Positions 1-5,782 of a stretch of DNA of 6,297 bases are shown here, piece by piece; within the stretch, counting starts at the first letter, position 1; each line of letters opens with the position of its first letter. This DNA comes from an uncultured Bacillota bacterium. GTDB lineage: Bacteria; Bacillota; Sulfobacillia; UBA995; UBA9673. The stretch lies in NCBI GenBank assembly GCA_937863905.1, contig CALMHV010000451.1:1-6297 (forward strand), written 5' to 3'. The notes under the pieces were generated by a model. That model was given only the letters and a program-made list of their open reading frames with translations. It did no database searches and was not told where the DNA came from. A program made the position numbers and the translations under genes.

Positions 1-17
1 TCGGCTAGCCACTATGG

Positions 18-22
18 GGAGG
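18..22 (+). promoter_or_regulatory. Shine-Dalgarno site for the spermidine-synthase-like gene
   Basis: GGAGG lies 8 nt before the GTG at 31, inside a longer purine run (16-24). This fixes the start: the reading frame stays open back to the window edge, but family members begin near this point, just before the EVIER...GELAL segment. Confidence 0.8.
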
Positions 23-30
23 ATCGCCCC

Positions 31-771
31 GTGCGAGAGGTCATCGAGCGCTGCCAAGGGGTGTCAGGAGAGTTGGCCCTCGTACGGGTGGAGCGGGGTC
101 ACTACGAGATAGTCGCTAACGGCGTCTTTCTCATGGCCACCTACAACCGTCGGTCCGAGCGAGACCTCGCGCGGCTAGGCCTGGCCGCCCTCTTCGAGGT
201 TGGTGACCCCGGCGCCGGACCCGCCCCCGCGGCCGCCGGCCTCCGCGTGCTCATAGGTGGTCTCGGCGTCGGGCAGACCCTCGCGGCCACGTTGGCCGAC
301 AGTCGCGTCGGCCACGTCGTAGTCGTGGAGTTGGAGCCGAAGGTCGTGGCCTGGAACCTCCGCCATTTCCAGGGGGCGCGGGACGCCTTGGCCGACGGTC
401 GGGTCACTCTGGTCGTGGGTGATATCTTCGCCTTCCTGCGCGAACGGGCCAGCGACGGCGCGCCTTTCGACCTCCTCCTCCTCGACACGGACAACGGCCC
501 CGGCTGGCTCGTGCGCCCCGAGAACCGCGCCCTCTACGGGCGCCGAGGGCTTGCCGCGGCCCACGCCGCCCTGCGGCCCGGAGGAGTGGCCGCCTTCTGG
601 AGCGCGGCCGAGGCGCCCTGGTTCGAGACAGGCCTCGCCCGGGCCGGGTTCGCCGTGACCAGGCGGGCCGTGTCCGCCCGCCGGACCCTACCCACCCCCA
701 GGGCCGTGCCGCCCGACCTCATCTACCTCGGGCGGAAAGCCGCCCCGCCGTGTGCTATCATCGGGCCATGA
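31..771 (+). CDS. Spermidine-synthase-fold (class I SAM methyltransferase-like) protein
   Basis: This 246-residue protein has a Rossmann methyltransferase core of the spermine/spermidine synthase superfamily. Visible features are the glycine-rich nucleotide loop VLIGGLGVGQ (residues 73-82), an acidic residue after strand 2 (E100 in VVELEP), a third-strand acidic residue (D131 in VVGDIF), and a DTDNGP motif (152-157) where true synthases carry the catalytic Asp in a D-x-x-D-P-x-G-P-like stretch. The usual GGGDG signature is altered and only a short N-terminal beta segment (about 1-57) precedes the core. I therefore would not call it a polyamine synthase; small homologues with a DNGP motif are generally of unknown function. 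It is probably cytosolic. The GTG start has a strong ribosome site. Its TGA overlaps the ATG of the next gene (ATGA), which suggests translational coupling with the radical SAM gene. The last residues (about 230-246) cover a promoter-like AT-rich patch. Fold is confident; reaction and substrate are unknown. Confidence 0.85.
   Translation: MREVIERCQGVSGELALVRVERGHYEIVANGVFLMATYNRRSERDLARLGLAALFEVGDPGAGPAPAAAGLRVLIGGLGVGQTLAATLADSRVGHVVVVELEPKVVAWNLRHFQGARDALADGRVTLVVGDIFAFLRERASDGAPFDLLLLDTDNGPGWLVRPENRALYGRRGLAAAHAALRPGGVAAFWSAAEAPWFETGLARAGFAVTRRAVSARRTLPTPRAVPPDLIYLGRKAAPPCAIIGP
750..761 (+). promoter_or_regulatory. Possible extended -10 promoter for a leaderless radical SAM transcript
   Basis: TATCAT at 756-761 matches TATAAT at five of six positions. 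It is preceded by TG one base upstream (TG-C-TATCAT), the extended -10 form. Six bases separate it from the ATG at 768, so transcription would start at about the A of the ATG, giving a leaderless mRNA. No good -35 is seen at 16-18 bp spacing (GGAAA-rich sequence there). The site lies inside the 3' end of the upstream gene. Confidence 0.4.
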
Positions 772-1652
772 AGGCCTCCTGCGACTTCTGCCCGCGCCGC
801 TGCCGGGTGGACCGTCCCGCCGGCGAACTCGGAGTGTGCGGCTGCCCGTACCTGCCGAGGGTGGCCCACACGCAACTCCACCACGGGGAGGAGCCGTGCC
901 TCTCCGGGACGCGCGGCTCGGGAACGGTCTTCTTCGGCGGCTGCAACCTCCGGTGCGTCTTCTGCCAGAACCACGACATCTCGACACGGCCGGTCGGCGT
1001 GGCGGTCACTCCCTCCGAACTCGCCGCTGTCTTCCTCGAGCAACAGAAGCGCGGGGCGCACAACGTGAACCTGGTCTCACCAACGCAGTACTCGGGCCCG
1101 GTCGCCGAGGCCCTCCGCCTGGCGCGAACCGGCGGGCTCTCCATCCCCGTCGTCTACAACTGCAACGGCTACGAGACCCTGGAGAGCCTGCGCCGCCTGG
1201 AGGGGCTGGTCGATGTGTACCTTCCGGACCTCAAGTACCACGACGACGACCTCGCCCGTCGCTACTCCTCCGCCCCCGGCTACTTCGCGGCCGCGACGGC
1301 AGCCCTCCGTGAGATGGCGCGGCAAACGGGCGGGGCGACCTTTGACCGTGAGGGCCTCCTCACCCGGGGCGTTCTCGTGCGCCACCTCGTCCTGCCGGGC
1401 GGGGCGGCCGACTCGAGCCAGGTCCTGACCTGGCTCGCCCGCGAACTGCCCGAGGCCCACCTCAGCCTGATGGCCCAGTACACACCGGTCCACCGGGCCC
1501 GGGAGTTCCCGGAGTTGGCCCGCCGGCTCAGACCGGAGGAGTATGAGCCTCTCCTCGACCTCTGCGACGAACTCGGCCTGGACCGCGGGTACCGGCAGGC
1601 GCCGGGCGCCGCCGGCGAGGAATACATCCCCGACTTCCACGGCAACCTCTAG
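768..1652 (+). CDS. PflX-type radical SAM protein (COG1313-like, pyruvate formate-lyase activase-related)
   Basis: This 294-residue protein is a radical SAM enzyme. The canonical CxxxCxxC cluster motif is C59, C63, C66 within GGCNLRCVFCQNHDIS and would bind the SAM-cleaving [4Fe-4S] centre. An N-terminal Cys-rich segment, CDFCPRRC (C5, C8, C12) followed by GVCGC (C24, C26), is typical of the PflX group and could hold another metal site. Later conserved blocks are NLVSPTQY (about 105-112), VVYNCNGYE (about 127-135), VDVYLPDLKY (about 146-155), RHLVLPGG (about 205-212) and a C-terminal YIPDFHGNL. Length is normal for the group. The family is called pyruvate formate-lyase activating-like, but its substrate is not established, and no formate lyase or other glycyl radical gene is in the window. 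I chose ATG 768 over an in-frame GTG at 750 because homologues begin just before the first CxxC. No Shine-Dalgarno precedes 768, so translation is either coupled through the ATGA overlap or leaderless. Confidence 0.9.
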   Translation: MKASCDFCPRRCRVDRPAGELGVCGCPYLPRVAHTQLHHGEEPCLSGTRGSGTVFFGGCNLRCVFCQNHDISTRPVGVAVTPSELAAVFLEQQKRGAHNVNLVSPTQYSGPVAEALRLARTGGLSIPVVYNCNGYETLESLRRLEGLVDVYLPDLKYHDDDLARRYSSAPGYFAAATAALREMARQTGGATFDREGLLTRGVLVRHLVLPGGAADSSQVLTWLARELPEAHLSLMAQYTPVHRAREFPELARRLRPEEYEPLLDLCDELGLDRGYRQAPGAAGEEYIPDFHGNL

Positions 1653-1657
1653 GCCTG

Positions 1658-1686
1658 TTTACAGTTCGCGTCGGTCAAGGTAGAAT
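1658..1686 (+). promoter_or_regulatory. Sigma-70/sigma-A type promoter for kimA
   Basis: TTTACA (1658-1663) and TAGAAT (1681-1686) each match consensus at five of six positions and are separated by exactly 17 bp. They stand out as AT-rich in a GC-rich region. The start site would be near 1693, giving a leader of about 38 nt. The -35 begins five bases after the stop of the radical SAM gene and overlaps a small inverted repeat (CTGT-TT-ACAG, 1655-1664), a possible but unproven operator. Confidence 0.75.
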
Positions 1687-1713
1687 GCACGAAGTGTCGA
1701 TTCAGGGTGTAGC

Positions 1714-1718
1714 AGGAG
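1714..1718 (+). promoter_or_regulatory. Shine-Dalgarno site for kimA
   Basis: AGGAG ends 12 nt before the GTG at 1731, a little farther than usual. It supports the GTG start, which also matches the N-terminus expected for the family (basic residues, then LLVGxPL). Confidence 0.55.
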
Positions 1719-1730
1719 ACGGGTGGGAAA

Positions 1731-3557
1731 GTGTTCTCCCTCAGAAGGCTCCTCGTCGGTGAGCCGCTCGAGACCGAGCGCATCGCCACCGAGCGCCTGA
1801 CAATCTTCAAGGCCCTGGCCGTGTTCTCGTCCGACGCCCTCTCGTCGGTGGCTTACGCCACGGAAGAAGTGCTCCTGGTCTTGGTCCTGGCGGGACCGCT
1901 GGCCCTCGTTTACGGGCTGCCGGTCGCCTTCGCTATCGCCGCCCTCTTCTTCATCGTCACCTTCTCCTACCGTCAGACGGTCTTCGCCTACCCATCCGGC
2001 GGCGGCTCCTACATCGTGGCCAAGGACAACCTGGGCCTCATCCCTGGGCTGACGGCCGGCGCCGCCCTTCTCATCGACTACGTGATGACCGTCGCCGTCT
2101 CCGTCTCCTCGGGCATCGCCGCCATCACCTCGGCCGTGCCGGTGCTTCACGAACACCGGGTGGCCCTTGGCCTGCTCGCCGTCGCCATTCTGGTCATCGG
2201 CAACCTTCGCGGGGTCCGAGAGTCGGGCAACCTCTTCTCTTTGCCGACCTACTTCTTCATCGGCAGCATCCTCTTCATGAACGCGGTCGGCCTCTTCAAG
2301 TGGATCACGGGCGGCCTGGCGACGCTGCCGCCCCCGGAGTTCATGTCGACCGAGACGCTCGCGCCCCTGACCCTGTTCCTCGTCCTGCGCGCCTTCGCCG
2401 GCGGCTGCGCCGCCCTGACCGGCGTCGAGGCCATCTCCAACGGCATCCAGGCCTTTTTCGAGCCGGTCTCGCGGAACGCCGCCCGGACGCTCGTCTGGAT
2501 GGCCGTCATCGCCGTGAGCATGTTCCTGGGCATCAGCCTCCTGGCCCACGCCATTGGCGTGGTCCCTCTGGCCACGGAGACCGTGATGTCCCAGATCGCC
2601 CGGGGCGTCCTCGGGAGGGGCATCCTCTACTACATAGTCCAGACCTCCACGATGCTCGTCCTGGTCCTGGCGGCCAACACGAGTTTCGCCGACTTCCCAC
2701 GCCTATCGTCCATCCTCGGCCGTGACGGCTTCTTGCCGCGGCAGATGGCCAACCGAGGCGACCGACTGGTCTTCTCCAACGGTATCGTCTTTCTGGGTGT
2801 CATCTCCGGGGCGCTCATCGTCCTCTTCCAAGGGAAGACCCACTCCCTCATCCCGCTCTATGCCGTAGGCGTCTTCCTCTCCTTCACCCTCTCCCAGTCG
2901 GGTATGGTCGTTCACTGGTGGCGCCTGCGTCACGAGAACAAGAAGTGGCGTGTCCACGCCGCCGTGAACGGGGCGGGTGCCCTGGTCACGGCTGTGACCT
3001 TCGCGGTCATCGGCCTCACCAAGTTCGCTCGCGGGGCCTGGATCGTCCTCATCCTCATCCCGGTGCTAGTCTCGGTGTTTCTCGCCATCCGCCGCCACTA
3101 CGACATGGTGGCCCAAGACCTCCGAATGGACCTTGATGAGAAGATCAAGCCCGTCGAGCACGTCGTGGTCGTTCCCATCGCCGGCATCCACCGCGCCGTG
3201 GCCCAGACCATCGCCTACGCCCGGTCGCTGAGTGACGACATCCGAGCGGTGCACGTGTCCATGAGCGAGGAAGAGACAGCCAAGATCAAGGCGAAGTGGG
3301 AGAAGTGGGACATCGGGATACCCCTCGAAATCCTCCCGTCTCCGTACCGGTCCCTGACGGCCCCGCTCCTCCGCTACATCAATGGGTTGCAGAAGAAGGA
3401 GAAGACCCGGTTCGTGACGGTGATCATCGCGGAGTTCCTGCCCAAGCACTGGTGGCAGCGCCTCCTCCACAACCAATCGGCCCTGTGGCTCCGGGCCATG
3501 CTGCAGTGGCGACCGAACACGGTCATCGTTACCGTGCCGTTCCACTTGAAGCACTAG
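1731..3557 (+). CDS. kimA: KimA-like potassium/proton symporter (APC/KUP superfamily)
   Basis: This 608-residue membrane protein imports K+, probably with H+. It resembles Bacillus subtilis KimA (YdaO, about 607 residues) along its whole length: FSSDALSSVAYATEE at the start of helix 1, AYPSGGGSYIVAKDNLG (86-102), LLIDYVMTVAVSVSSG (113-128), ALTGVEAISN (228-237), RNAARTL (248-254), RGDRLVFSNGIVFLG (342-356), LIPLYAVGVF (373-382) and a C-terminal LLHNQSALWLR. Residues I recall as lining the KimA ion site are all present: D35, Y42, D116, Y117, T120, S124, T230, E233, Y377. About 12 hydrophobic segments fill residues 30-450. Residues from about 455 form a soluble cytoplasmic domain with VVVVPIAGIHRAVAQTI and AVHVSM, like the domain that binds inhibitory c-di-AMP in KimA. 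The gene has its own promoter and lies upstream of ktrB-ktrA on the same strand. The GTG start fits both the ribosome site and the family N-terminus. A general amino-acid permease is the main alternative label, but the ion-site residues argue for K+. Confidence 0.9.
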   Translation: MFSLRRLLVGEPLETERIATERLTIFKALAVFSSDALSSVAYATEEVLLVLVLAGPLALVYGLPVAFAIAALFFIVTFSYRQTVFAYPSGGGSYIVAKDNLGLIPGLTAGAALLIDYVMTVAVSVSSGIAAITSAVPVLHEHRVALGLLAVAILVIGNLRGVRESGNLFSLPTYFFIGSILFMNAVGLFKWITGGLATLPPPEFMSTETLAPLTLFLVLRAFAGGCAALTGVEAISNGIQAFFEPVSRNAARTLVWMAVIAVSMFLGISLLAHAIGVVPLATETVMSQIARGVLGRGILYYIVQTSTMLVLVLAANTSFADFPRLSSILGRDGFLPRQMANRGDRLVFSNGIVFLGVISGALIVLFQGKTHSLIPLYAVGVFLSFTLSQSGMVVHWWRLRHENKKWRVHAAVNGAGALVTAVTFAVIGLTKFARGAWIVLILIPVLVSVFLAIRRHYDMVAQDLRMDLDEKIKPVEHVVVVPIAGIHRAVAQTIAYARSLSDDIRAVHVSMSEEETAKIKAKWEKWDIGIPLEILPSPYRSLTAPLLRYINGLQKKEKTRFVTVIIAEFLPKHWWQRLLHNQSALWLRAMLQWRPNTVIVTVPFHLKH

Positions 3558-3558
3558 C

Positions 3559-3588
3559 GCCCGCCGGGGAGCAGGGTTTCCCGGGGGC
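3559..3588 (+). terminator. Strong hairpin directly after kimA, possible terminator or attenuator
   Basis: The arms 3559-3570 and 3578-3588 pair over 11 base pairs with one bulged G (3563), one G-T pair and a 7-nt loop (3571-3577). It begins two bases after the kimA stop. No T-tract follows (CTGACGCG), so it is not a classic intrinsic terminator. It may protect the mRNA 3' end, terminate weakly, or lower expression of the downstream ktr genes. Confidence 0.4.
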
Positions 3589-3606
3589 CTGACGCGAATC
3601 TAGCAG

Positions 3607-3655
3607 TCGGGCCGGCTGTCGGCCCGATGAGGCAGGTTGGCCGGACGACAGTCCG
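3607..3655 (+). promoter_or_regulatory. Two tandem hairpins with complementary loops upstream of ktrB
   Basis: Hairpin A pairs TCGGGCC (3607-3613) with GGCCCGA (3621-3627) around a 7-nt loop, GGCTGTC. Hairpin B pairs CGGAC (3642-3646) with GTCCG (3651-3655) around the loop GACA. TGTC in loop A (3617-3620) is exactly complementary to loop B (3647-3650), so a kissing interaction is possible. Neither hairpin has a T-tract. With the hairpin at 3559-3588 they fill most of the kimA-ktrB gap. I see no clear promoter and no ydaO riboswitch motifs here. A regulatory role is inference. Confidence 0.4.
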
Positions 3656-3664
3656 AGTCTTCAC

Positions 3665-5068
3665 TTGATGCGGGGTGCTGGCGTGTTCGAGCAGGTCGGG
3701 GCCGCCGGGGATGGGCCGGTAGCCGCCTCCCCCAGCCGTCGTCCTCCCAGCCGAGGGACGTTGAACCCGGCGCGTCTCCTGGCCACAGGCTTCGCGGCCG
3801 TGATTGCCTTCGGGACCTTCCTGCTCACGCTCCCGCCGGCCACGACCGACGGGAGGGGCCTCCCCGTAGTCGACGCCCTCTTCACCGCCACCTCGGCGAC
3901 GTGCGTCACCGGCCTCACGGTCCTCGACGTCTCCGCCGTCCTCACGACCTTCGGCCAGGTGGTTGTCCTGCTGCTCATCCAGGTCGGCGGGCTGGGGGTC
4001 ATGACCGTCACGACCCTATTCGTCTACGCCATCGGCCGTCGCATCTCGCTCCGAAGCGACATGACCATCAGCGAGAGCCTCGGCCAGCCTCGCCTGGCCA
4101 GCACCAGCCGCCTGGTTAGGGACGTCGCCCTGCTAACGTTGGTCGTCGAGTCGGTTGGCGCCCTCATCCTCACCGCCGCCTTCAGTGCGGATTTCCCACT
4201 TGGCCGGGCTCTTTACTATGGGGTTTTTCACTCCGTCTCCGCCTTCTGTAACGCCGGCTTCAGCCTCTTCGGGCCGAATCTGCTGGACTACGTCACAAAC
4301 GTTCCCGTCAACCTCACCACCATCTCGCTCATTGTCGTGGGGGGATTGGGCTTTGTGGTTCTCTCCGAGATTCTGGCGCTCCGGCGCGGCCGACGACTCT
4401 CGCTCCACTCGCGGGTCGTCCTCAAGGCGACGGCCGTCCTCATCGTTGTCGGCACGCTTTCCGTCCTGGCCTTTGAGTTCGCCAACCCGGCCACTCTTGG
4501 CGCCCTCTCGCCTGGCGGCAAGTTCCTGGCGGCCCTCTTCCAGTCGGTGACGCCTAGGACGGCGGGTTTCAACACCGTGGCCGTCGGGAGCCTCCTGCAG
4601 CCTACCCTGCTCATTCTGACCATCCTCATGTTCATCGGCGCTTCTCCTGGTTCCACGGGCGGCGGCATCAAGACCACCACCTTCGTCACCCTGCTCGCCT
4701 CGGTCCGTTCGGCTCTTCGCCGGAGGGAAGACGTGGAGATGGGTGAGCGGCGCCTGCCGCAGGAGACGACGACAAAGGCCTGGGTCATAACCGCCCTGAG
4801 CGCGGGGTTGGTCCTAACCGCGATCATCATCCTCCTGGCGACGGAGGGCGCCCCGCTGATGGATGTCACCTTCGAGGCGGTCTCCGCGTTCGGCACGGTG
4901 GGATTGAGCACCGGCCTGACGCCCAAACTGACGGTGGCCGGGCGGGTCCTGCTGTCTTTGGTCATGTACGCCGGGCGCGTCGGACCGCTCACCCTCGCGG
5001 TGGCCCTGACGCGTCAGGACCGCCCGGCGGGATGGCGTCTTCCGGAGGAACGCGTCATCGTCGGGTGA
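3665..5068 (+). CDS. ktrB: KtrB/TrkH-family potassium channel subunit
   Basis: This is the K+-translocating membrane subunit of a Ktr-type uptake system. All four pore loops of the superfamily are visible, each with the filter glycine (numbering from 3665): TCVTGL (G83), FCNAGF (G198), RTAGFNT (G301) and FGTVGLSTG (G413). Four glycines are typical of K+-selective KtrB-like proteins. The gate-loop region GASPGSTGGGIKT (325-337) and a C-terminal YAGRVGPLTLA are also present. Up to 467 residues is slightly long for KtrB because of a 30-odd residue A/G/P/R/S-rich N-terminus. The start is uncertain: TTG 3665 and ATG 3668 lack a Shine-Dalgarno, GTG 3683 has only a weak one, and TTG 3761 (giving LNPARLLATGF, where family members usually begin) has GAGGG only 3 nt upstream. 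It is followed after 37 nt by ktrA, its expected RCK partner. B. subtilis ktrAB has the opposite gene order. Expression may come from the kimA promoter or an unseen one. Confidence 0.92.
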   Translation: MMRGAGVFEQVGAAGDGPVAASPSRRPPSRGTLNPARLLATGFAAVIAFGTFLLTLPPATTDGRGLPVVDALFTATSATCVTGLTVLDVSAVLTTFGQVVVLLLIQVGGLGVMTVTTLFVYAIGRRISLRSDMTISESLGQPRLASTSRLVRDVALLTLVVESVGALILTAAFSADFPLGRALYYGVFHSVSAFCNAGFSLFGPNLLDYVTNVPVNLTTISLIVVGGLGFVVLSEILALRRGRRLSLHSRVVLKATAVLIVVGTLSVLAFEFANPATLGALSPGGKFLAALFQSVTPRTAGFNTVAVGSLLQPTLLILTILMFIGASPGSTGGGIKTTTFVTLLASVRSALRRREDVEMGERRLPQETTTKAWVITALSAGLVLTAIIILLATEGAPLMDVTFEAVSAFGTVGLSTGLTPKLTVAGRVLLSLVMYAGRVGPLTLAVALTRQDRPAGWRLPEERVIVG

Positions 5069-5091
5069 GACCGGGGGAACGCGAGTTGAAC

Positions 5092-5098
5092 GGAGGAG
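5092..5098 (+). promoter_or_regulatory. Strong Shine-Dalgarno site for ktrA
   Basis: GGAGGAG lies 7 nt before the TTG at 5106. This near-ideal site explains how a TTG start could be used efficiently and supports translation of ktrA independent of ktrB. Confidence 0.85.
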
Positions 5099-5105
5099 AT
5101 ACGGC

Positions 5106-5753
5106 TTGAAGAAGATCGCCGTGATCGGGCTCGGCCGTTTCGGCGAGGCCGTCAGCGTGGCCCTTCGCGCGTCCGGCCATGAGGTTTTAGGTATCGACAT
5201 CGAGGAAACCCGCACGCAGGCTCTCGCCGACGCCCTGTCCCACGTCGTCCAGGCGGATGCCACCCGCGAAGGGGTCTTGGCCGACCTGGGCCTGGCGTCC
5301 TTTGACGGCGCAGTCGTGGCCATGGGCGCCGACATCGAAGCCAGCGTCCTGGTGACGGTCCTGCTCAAGGAACTCGGCGTCAGGCAGGTCATCGCCCGAG
5401 CCTCGTCGGCCATCCACGGGAAAGTGCTGGCCAAGGTGGGGGCGGACCGCGTTGTCTTCCCGGAACGGGACATGGGTAGCCGCGTGGCGCAAGGGCTGCT
5501 CAATCCCGACGTCCTGGAGCAGTTCGAACTCCTGCCCGACTACAGCATCGCCGAGGTGAACGCGGCGGAGTTCACCCACGGCCATTCCCTGAGAGACCTG
5601 GACCTCCGGCAACGCTTCGGCGCCAACGTCATCCTTATCCGCCGCGGCGACAGCGTGAACGCTTCGCCCGGCGCGGACGACGTCATCCTTGAGGGTGACG
5701 TCTTAGTGGTCTCGGGGCCGAACGAGGGCCTCCGACGCATGGGCACGCTCTAG
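5106..5753 (+). CDS. ktrA: KtrA/TrkA-family RCK regulatory subunit of the K+ uptake system
   Basis: This 215-residue cytosolic protein is the gating ring subunit that docks on KtrB. The RCK_N (TrkA-N) Rossmann domain spans about residues 1-130, with the nucleotide motif GLGRFG (8-13), an acidic residue at the end of strand 2 (D31 in GIDIEE) and QADAT (49-53). Such domains bind ATP/ADP or NAD(H) and switch the channel. The RCK_C domain covers about 134-215; in Gram-positive KtrA proteins this domain binds c-di-AMP, which closes the channel. Length is close to B. subtilis KtrA (about 222). A TTG start follows a strong Shine-Dalgarno, and MKKIAVIGLGRFG is a standard family N-terminus. The gene is 37 nt downstream of ktrB and almost certainly co-transcribed with it. 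c-di-AMP control is inferred from the family, not read from the sequence. Confidence 0.93.
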   Translation: MKKIAVIGLGRFGEAVSVALRASGHEVLGIDIEETRTQALADALSHVVQADATREGVLADLGLASFDGAVVAMGADIEASVLVTVLLKELGVRQVIARASSAIHGKVLAKVGADRVVFPERDMGSRVAQGLLNPDVLEQFELLPDYSIAEVNAAEFTHGHSLRDLDLRQRFGANVILIRRGDSVNASPGADDVILEGDVLVVSGPNEGLRRMGTL

Positions 5754-5782
5754 CCCAGCCCTTGCCCGCCCTGGCCCCGCCC
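5754..5782 (-). other. Six-tract G-quadruplex motif (minus strand) / i-motif (plus strand) between convergent genes
   Basis: The plus strand has six C-runs of at least three bases (5754-5756, 5759-5761, 5765-5767, 5769-5771, 5775-5778, 5780-5782) with gaps of 2, 3, 1, 3 and 1 nt. The minus strand therefore fits the canonical G-quadruplex pattern with two spare tracts and very short loops. It fills the whole 28-nt gap and includes the last base of the flavoprotein stop codon. No hairpin terminator is visible here for either gene, so this could act as a transcription barrier; that role is inference. Confidence 0.6.

Noticed and set aside
750..767. GTG 750 as the start of the radical SAM gene
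   Set aside because: It adds only MCYHRA, has no ribosome site, and lies upstream of where the family N-terminus begins. ATG 768 with the ATGA overlap is more plausible.
31..771. True spermidine synthase (SpeE)
   Set aside because: The GGGDG signature is replaced by IGGLGVG, the N-terminal beta domain is too short, and no polyamine pathway gene (such as speD or speB) is nearby.
1655..1664. CTGT-TT-ACAG inverted repeat as a defined operator
   Set aside because: Four-base arms are too short to assign to any regulator. It is mentioned only as overlapping the kimA -35.
1659..2549. A 296-codon open frame on the minus strand opposite kimA
   Set aside because: It is antisense to a clearly conserved membrane protein. 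Its product is a low-complexity D/E/G/R/Q-rich chain with no recognisable fold, as expected from the complement of GC-rich hydrophobic codons.
3558..3664. ydaO-type c-di-AMP riboswitch between kimA and ktrB
   Set aside because: The conserved GGGGTGAAT-like and CAGCTAACCTCG-like segments of that class are not present, although the region is clearly able to fold.
4288..5503. Long minus-strand open frames opposite ktrB and ktrA (4288-4992 and 4814-5503)
   Set aside because: They overlap each other and two well-supported genes, and their products are R/S/T/P-rich with no domain signal. They are composition artefacts.
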